Shown here: positions 58,868-64,000 of the stretch, piece by piece | How the letters are laid out: every line of letters starts with the position of its first letter | How positions within the stretch are numbered: the stretch's first letter is position 1 | NCBI RefSeq assembly: GCF_002878395.1 | Contig: NC_061118.1 | Coordinates: 84,222,673-84,286,672, forward strand | Length of the DNA: 64,000 bases | Source: Capsicum annuum | Lineage: Eukaryota > Streptophyta > Magnoliopsida > Solanales > Solanaceae | Direction: 5' to 3' | Translations under genes and position numbers: made by a program | The notes under the pieces: model-generated | What the model was told of the DNA's origin: nothing | Databases searched by the model: none | The model's input: the letters and a program-made list of their open reading frames with translations, nothing else

Positions 58868-60373
58868 TGATGTATGAGCCTACGCTAACACATTTGAGGC
58901 TTTTAACTCTAAATAATTGTAAGGTCTTGAGCAACTTTAGTTGTTTTTGATTAGTTTACTTTGATTTTTGCAGTAAATGTTGAGATGTGGGAGAACAAAA
59001 AAATAATGGAAGCAAAAAGGCTAAAAAGTGAAGAAAATAAAGAATAAGTGTGGCTGACGACGTTAATGATAAGTTCTCATCCTGGTGATAAGCTGTCAAG
59101 GATGCCGTCATCCTTAAATAGAGAATGAGAGTTGAAGACATTTTTGTGATGACATTCGTGATAAGCCATCAGGTTGGTGGTAAGGCATCAACGTCGTCGT
59201 CAGCCTTTGGCAGCAAGAGCCAAAATTGTAGAGGAGCTAACAAGATCAGTGATAAGCCATCAGGTTGGTGATAAGGCATCAACATCAACGTTAACATTAG
59301 ATAGCAGAAGCCAAAATTGCAGAGGAGCTGACGACATTCATGATAAGCCGTCAGACTCCTGATAAGCTGTCACAGATGTTGTCATCTGTTCTGAGAAAAA
59401 GCTGTAACTTTAATTTTATTTCCTTATTTAGGTTGAACTATTTAAACCTTTGTTTTATGGTTTTCTAAGAATTATTCATTCATTTATCAGAATTATTGTT
59501 CAGAAAAGAGAGTTAGATACCTTGAGTCTTGGATAATATTTTCTGATCTTTCTTTCTCTATTTTTTTGGATTCGAACAATACAACTATTTTGGGGATTTT
59601 TCTTTGTGATCTAATTTATGATTCACGAATTATTGCTCATCCTTGTAAGTTAATCTTCTCAATTATGAATTCAATTATGTGTTTTGTTCATTGCATCATG
59701 AGTGGCTAAACTCCGTTAACCTGAATTATGGGATCTAAGGTTAGGTCATGATGATGTGCTAAAAACTCAAGATTTAATAGGTGTTAGGATTTCTTGATAA
59801 TTTTAAGATTTAAATTAATTTCTGTTGGTTGTAAAAAGTAGACACACCTTCTTTAATTTTCTTGAGAAAAAAATCATATACAGTAGGAAGTGACTTATCA
59901 ACAGGGACTCAGAAATACTTCGTTTAATAATCAGCGCTGTAACAACGTTGATTAACCTGAGGTAAAATCTGGGCAGTGAATAGCAATTTACTAAGTTTGA
60001 GAGGATTAGGAAATTAGACACTTAAATAGGTCGAGAGACATTTGAGCATATCATCGATAAAGATAGCTTGTTATCCTAACCACCGTGAGAATCTTGAGTC
60101 ACCTTTAGCATCGGTTATGTACCATAAGCCCTAGTGAACATAATTCTGGTTATTTCATATAATCTTGGTTACAAACATCGGAATTAAAGTGACAAACAAT
60201 CATTGGTGAAACTTAAACCCCCATTTCAGGAAACGTTAAACTATCAATGAATTAAATTGCAAATGACTTGAATTCACACCATATTCCCCATGGGATTCAA
60301 CCCCAACCTATTTGGGTTTTATATTTACAACGATCTCTTACACCCATTCAAGAGTGTAGTTTGGGCATTATCA
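58868..60373 (+). repeat. 3' LTR of Athila element A
   Basis: TGATGTATGAGCC to GGGCATTATCA. The word cluster lies at 59050-59390; its hairpin arms carry more mismatches than in the 5' LTR. By eye the LTRs differ at roughly 6-8% of positions. Confidence 0.93.
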
Positions 60374-60707
60374 CATGTACACCAAATCCACACATACCCA
60401 TGACTAATTTGCCCTAAGGTAGACATAATCCCAAGATTCTCTCTATATCGAATTTACATTACAATTGTTTGTAGTTTATGGAGTTTAGTTACTATTGACA
60501 CACACTCTCCTAAAAAACCAAAACCTCTCCCCATTTTTAAATCACGCTTTTTACTTTATTTACACTTCGGGTGTTTTCTTATTAAGGTTAAGAACCATAA
60601 GACTAGAATTCCAATTTCCACTCCTTGTGGATTCGACCTCAACAAAAGTTGAGATATTGACAACGACTATCCTCTACCACTTTATATGGTATAGGTGAGC
60701 ATTTTCA
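60374..60707 (+). repeat. 5' LTR of Athila element B, second part
   Basis: Continuation of the LTR split at 50183. Ends GAGCATTTTCA just before the primer-binding site. Confidence 0.75.
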
Positions 60708-60710
60708 AAA

Positions 60711-60728
60711 TAGTGCCATTGTCGGGGA
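60711..60728 (+). other. Primer-binding site of Athila B
   Basis: TAGTGCCATTGTCGGGGA, a mutated TGGCGCCGTTGCCGGGGA (tRNA-Asp). Confidence 0.85.
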
Positions 60729-60852
60729 ATGAAATTTTGTTTTCACTTGTGCAGTATTGATTCTTAGTTAAAGAATACCCATAGTGGTATATATTTATTT
60801 TTCTTGTTGTTTTTGTTTCCTTCTTGGTGATCTCTGAAGCATAAATAGAGCC

Positions 60853-61690
60853 ATGAGTTACAATGCTAGTCAACCTGGGTGTTTCGACAGCCCTCTTGAT
60901 GACGAAGAGCAACTCAATGACATTGGTTGATCAAGTGCTATCTGTATCCCACCTACTAATGGGAATGGTGTCTTTTATATCACAAGCGGCATGTTGAATA
61001 TGCTACAAATGAAGGCTCATAGTATGAAATCACTATGGTTTCTAATGGGAGAGGTAGTATAATGGCTTCAATCTCTTCTGAACGAGTCTATTAGTTCATA
61101 GTATAAACTCACTGCGGTCTTTCTTGATCACTATTTCTCGCTATCCACAATTTTCTAATTGCGTGATGAGATCACGAACTTTAGGCAATTGAATAGAGAA
61201 CCCTTGTACGAAGTGTGGGAGAGGTTCAATAGAAAACTCATGCAATGTCCAAACCATGAGGTCCTGAAAAAGATGCTTCAGCAAATCTTCTAATGGGCTC
61301 TTGATCCGCTCAACAAACCCGTGGTAGACAATGCTATGGGGGGATCTTTTGTGAAGTTAAATTATCATGCGGCTTTAAATTTAATTAAGTTACCAAGCAA
61401 AACTGAGGATGCCATACTCGGGATATCAAAGTGCAAAAAGGTTTTCCTACTACTACCATGGTTGAAAACAAACAAAGAAAGAGGGATGAGAAAAGACAGG
61501 AGAATATGACAAAAATAATGAAACAATTGGAGATTTTGATGAAACATGTGATGGGTGCACCCAAAAAGGCGGTAAATGGCATAGAATCCAAGGCCTACCA
61601 TGAAGAAGAGTCCAAGAATCTTGATGAGGAGATTTGGTATTTGGAAAATTATTTAGGTGGTTACCACCCAGCCTATCAATGACAAGGTGG
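60853..61690 (+). pseudogene. gag: gag of Athila B, decayed
   Basis: ATG 60853 begins MSYNASQPGCFDSPLDDEEQ. The gag domain reads LRDEITNFRQLNREPLYEVW (61161-61220), ERFNRKLMQCPNHEVLKKML, VDNAMGGSFVKLNYHAALNL (61325-61385). Stops at about 60928, 61062 and 61293, plus a frame change. Confidence 0.8.
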
Positions 61691-62880
61691 GAATCAAGGT
61701 TGAACGGACCGTGAACATGGCTGTGATTGGAGGGATAGAGATCGTGATTATGATTGGTATGTGATACCTCAAGATCGGGTGAAGAACAAATATGGTAGTA
61801 TCATCGACTCTGACAAATATAAAACTGAGGATGTCTTGGCAAGGATTTTCATGAGAGTGCAAGGAACGGACAAAATGGTCCATAAAATAAAAAGCAATTT
61901 TTCATAACTTAATCAAATTGTGGTGTCCCACTATGCCTCCATTAAATAATTGGAGACTCAAATTGGGAAATTCTCCACCCAATTGAATGCAAGGCAAAAG
62001 GTGGTCTTCCTAGTGACACTATTGAAAACTTAAATAATGAAGCTCATGGTTTAGCAATAGTCACTAGGAGTGGGAAAACCCTTGGTGATTACTTAAAAAA
62101 AGATTCAGGTGAAAAAATGCCTAAGTTTAATTCAAAAGAAGTTCCACCACAATCTCAAGAAGAAGAAGAAGGAGAAAATAAACCAGTGGAAGTTGATGAA
62201 GAGGTGGAGGAAAATAAGAAACCATAAATTAATGTGATGCCTACAATACAAGTCCCTACCCCATTTCCTCAAAGGCTTTAAAGAAAATAGAAGGGTGATA
62301 AACTAAAGAAATTTATGGCCAAGCTTAGCAACCTCTCTATCAATATCCCATTTCTTGAAGCGATCCTAGAGATCTCGGCATATGATAAGCTAATGAAGAA
62401 GGTGATGTCAAAAAAGAAGCTCATCGAAGGTGACACGATCGAAGTCACCCATGGTTGTTGTGCCATCATGAGTAGCAAAACTACAAAAAAGAAGAAAGAC
62501 CCCAGAGCTTTTACCATCCCTTGCACTATTGGAATGCATATGTTTGCGAAATATCTATATGACCTCAGTGCGAGTATAAACCTCATGACTTATGTCATTT
62601 TGCAAAAATCTCAAATTGGATACCCCAACTCCAACATCTATGAGACTTGTAATAGCAGATCAGTCTATCAAGTGGCCGGTCAGGATTTTGTTTGATGTTC
62701 TAATCAAAGTGGACAAATTTATACTTCTGGGGGACTTCATGGTTTTAGATTATGAAATGGACGATGAGGTTCCCATAATTCTTGGTAGAACTTTATTAGC
62801 CACTGGAAAAACTATTGTTGACTTAGAGTTGGGTGAAATGATTTTTAGAGTTCATGATGAAGAGGTCTCTTTTTGAGTAT
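61691..62880 (+). pseudogene. Gag C-terminus and protease of Athila B, frameshifted
   Basis: Equivalent to 53259-54284 of element A. Seen are KKFMAKLSNLSINIPFLEAI (62307-62366), KKKKDPRAFTIPCTIG, a mutated active site YDLSASINLM (62561-62590; Athila normally CDLGAS), then in another frame LDTPTPTSMRLVIADQSIKW and VPIILGRTLLATGKTIVDLE (62770-62830). Stop TGA at 62874-62876. Confidence 0.8.
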
Positions 62881-64000
62881 GTTAAATAAGGAAACAACTC
62901 GTGGAACTTTAAGTAATATCAGTGATTGATGTTGAAATCAAAGAAGTGAATGGGAGGGCCATTGAGGACCCAACTTGAGAAAGAAGGAAGACATCGTGCC
63001 ATGATGTAAACTAAGGCGCTATGTAAGAGGAAATCCATAAATGCCACGAGAGTGGATCATATCCTTTATTTTTATTTTTGTAGAGTAGATTTTAGTTTGG
63101 CCAATTGAATAACCCATGCATTTATGGTGCTATGGAGTATGTTAGATCAGCTTGAGAAGGGAAAAGTGTGAAATTTTACATGCTAAACTGAATAGGGGAA
63201 AATCTATCTAAATGGGAAATAAGGTGAACAGGGGAAAATAGGGGAACAAAAATGCCCCCAGTTATCGCAATCATGGGACATTGTCCGCGATCGTGGACAC
63301 CAGCATGTTTGCGATTATAGAATACTTACCGTGATTGCATTTACTTCAGTCAAATAACCATCCGAACCCCTATTTTCTCCCAAAACTTTATTCTTTACTT
63401 TCTTCTCTAATTGGACCCAGTTCTGGCCAAATTGTGAGCATTCCAATAGTATCCTTGCATCCTTTTTGCATCACTTATCCTATAGGTGCCTCAAATCAAT
63501 GCCTTGATTGTGGAAATTAGGCCATGGAATGCATGTTATAGGACAAGCATGCTATTATGTTTTTCATGCATAAATGCTTCATAAATTGTACTTGTGTGGT
63601 GCTTAGCTACTAGAATATGGTGTGCAAATGAGTGGGGAAGTCTTGAGTGCCAAATTTGTGTGAAATTGAGAAAAATAAAGAGTGCACACCAAGTGCTCGA
63701 TAGGTTCCTGTATGAGTATTCACTAATGGTTTTTGCATTGTAGGGGCATAGTCAAGTACCTTGGGGCCTTGTTCAACGCTTTTAGTGTAAACCCTTATTA
63801 TAGAACATACTTTGGGACTAAACTTTGATTTTTTGGGCATTGAAAATTAGGTTGAAACTGGTCTCAAATACCGTGATTGTAGTAATCGAGGCTAATTTTC
63901 TTCCTATACGAAAAATTTTGCACTTCTATTTTTGTCCAAACACCACCAAATTTCCATCTAATGAGCTTTAGTGGACAACATAGCATAGTTTATAAAGGAA
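62881..64000 (+). other. Spacer of Athila B after protease
   Basis: No gene recognised; short frames only. Contains the word cluster at 63250-63345 and, downstream of it, CTATTTTCTCCCAAAAC-like AT-rich DNA. An ACCGTGATTG word recurs near 63870. Confidence 0.55.
63250..63345. repeat. Internal GCGATCG-type word cluster of Athila B
   Basis: Words ATCGCAATCATGG, GTCCGCGATCGTGGAC (63283-63298, a palindrome but for one pair), TTGCGATTATAG and CCGTGATTGC. Same words as the LTR cluster at 49289-49430. Confidence 0.75.

Larger units (their letters stand above)
50184..60373 (+). mobile_element. Complete Athila-type retrotransposon A, RT-less
   Basis: 10,190 bp. LTRs of 1,506 bp each (50184-51689 and 58868-60373) start TGATGTRTGAGCC. 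The flanks are CATAT (50179-50183) and CATGT (60374-60378), a 4/5 match expected of an aged target duplication. The primer site is of the tRNA-Asp type. Interior: gag, an intact protease ORF, a spacer with hairpin units, and an env-position ORF. Reverse transcriptase, RNase H and integrase are absent, so it must have relied on another element. It split the LTR of element B. Confidence 0.93.
60708..64000 (+). mobile_element. Athila-type element B, interior (continues past the window)
   Basis: With 49084-50183 and 60374-60707 as its LTR, this is the host of element A. Interior order is gag, protease, spacer. As in element A, no reverse transcriptase follows the protease: more than 1.1 kb after its stop is non-coding and carries a word cluster. 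The rest, including the 3' LTR, lies right of the window. Confidence 0.85.

Noticed and set aside
50179..60378. Perfect target duplication for Athila A
   Set aside because: CATAT against CATGT differ by one base; reported only as a likely aged duplication.

Overview
The window is intergenic plant DNA from a nightshade (Solanaceae), most likely Capsicum (pepper). The evidence is an Au-type and a TS-type SINE, a plant ferrochelatase-1 exon, a Mutator-like transposase, a DUF1985/Ulp1-type transposon gene of the kind common in pepper, and long-LTR Ty3/gypsy and Athila-type elements. It is about 97% repeats. The only host-like gene at its own place is the last exon of ferrochelatase-1 at the left edge. 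Nearly every other reading frame is a broken transposon gene.

Layout. 1-0.9 kb: ferrochelatase-1 3' end. 1.6-6.6 kb: Mutator-like territory, with a decayed transposase gene between blocks of degenerate 16-bp palindromes (ATCTGTTGCAACAGAT). 6.9-16.3 kb: a long imperfect inverted repeat made from a gene resembling the XS-domain FDM/IDN2 family (RNA-directed DNA methylation factors). One arm is split by a complete 7.7-kb gypsy element (7202-14910, TSD TTTGA). 16.5-21.7 kb: more palindrome blocks, a 143/144-bp tandem array, a GGT-rich tract and a DUF1985/Ulp1-like pseudogene. 21.7-28.1 kb: a gypsy element with a 2.5-kb LTR, cut off inside integrase. 28.2-28.5 kb: serine carboxypeptidase-like exon fragments. 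28.7-33.1 kb: a decayed gypsy element. 33.1-44.6 kb: a minus-strand element with about 4-kb LTRs, gag and no recognisable pol. 44.6-45.6 kb: a 505-bp tandem duplication. 45.6-49.1 kb: a minus-strand gypsy element carrying an Au SINE. 49.1-64 kb: an Athila-type element inserted in that one and itself split by a complete second Athila-type element (50184-60373).

The order of insertion can be read off: Athila A sits in Athila B, which sits in the minus-strand gypsy. Both Athila-type elements go from Gag-protease straight into a non-coding spacer with no reverse transcriptase or integrase, so they look non-autonomous. Element A also has a roughly 688-codon env-position ORF damaged only by stop codons.

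Two observations stand out. First, the FDM/IDN2-like inverted repeat could once have been transcribed into a hairpin RNA against a gene of the silencing machinery. Second, several unrelated LTR families each carry a cluster of their own short inverted-repeat words. In four of them it sits at the U3 position just upstream of a TATA-like stretch, and in both Athila-type elements the cluster recurs inside the element after the protease ORF. All similarity statements are by eye; no database search was run.
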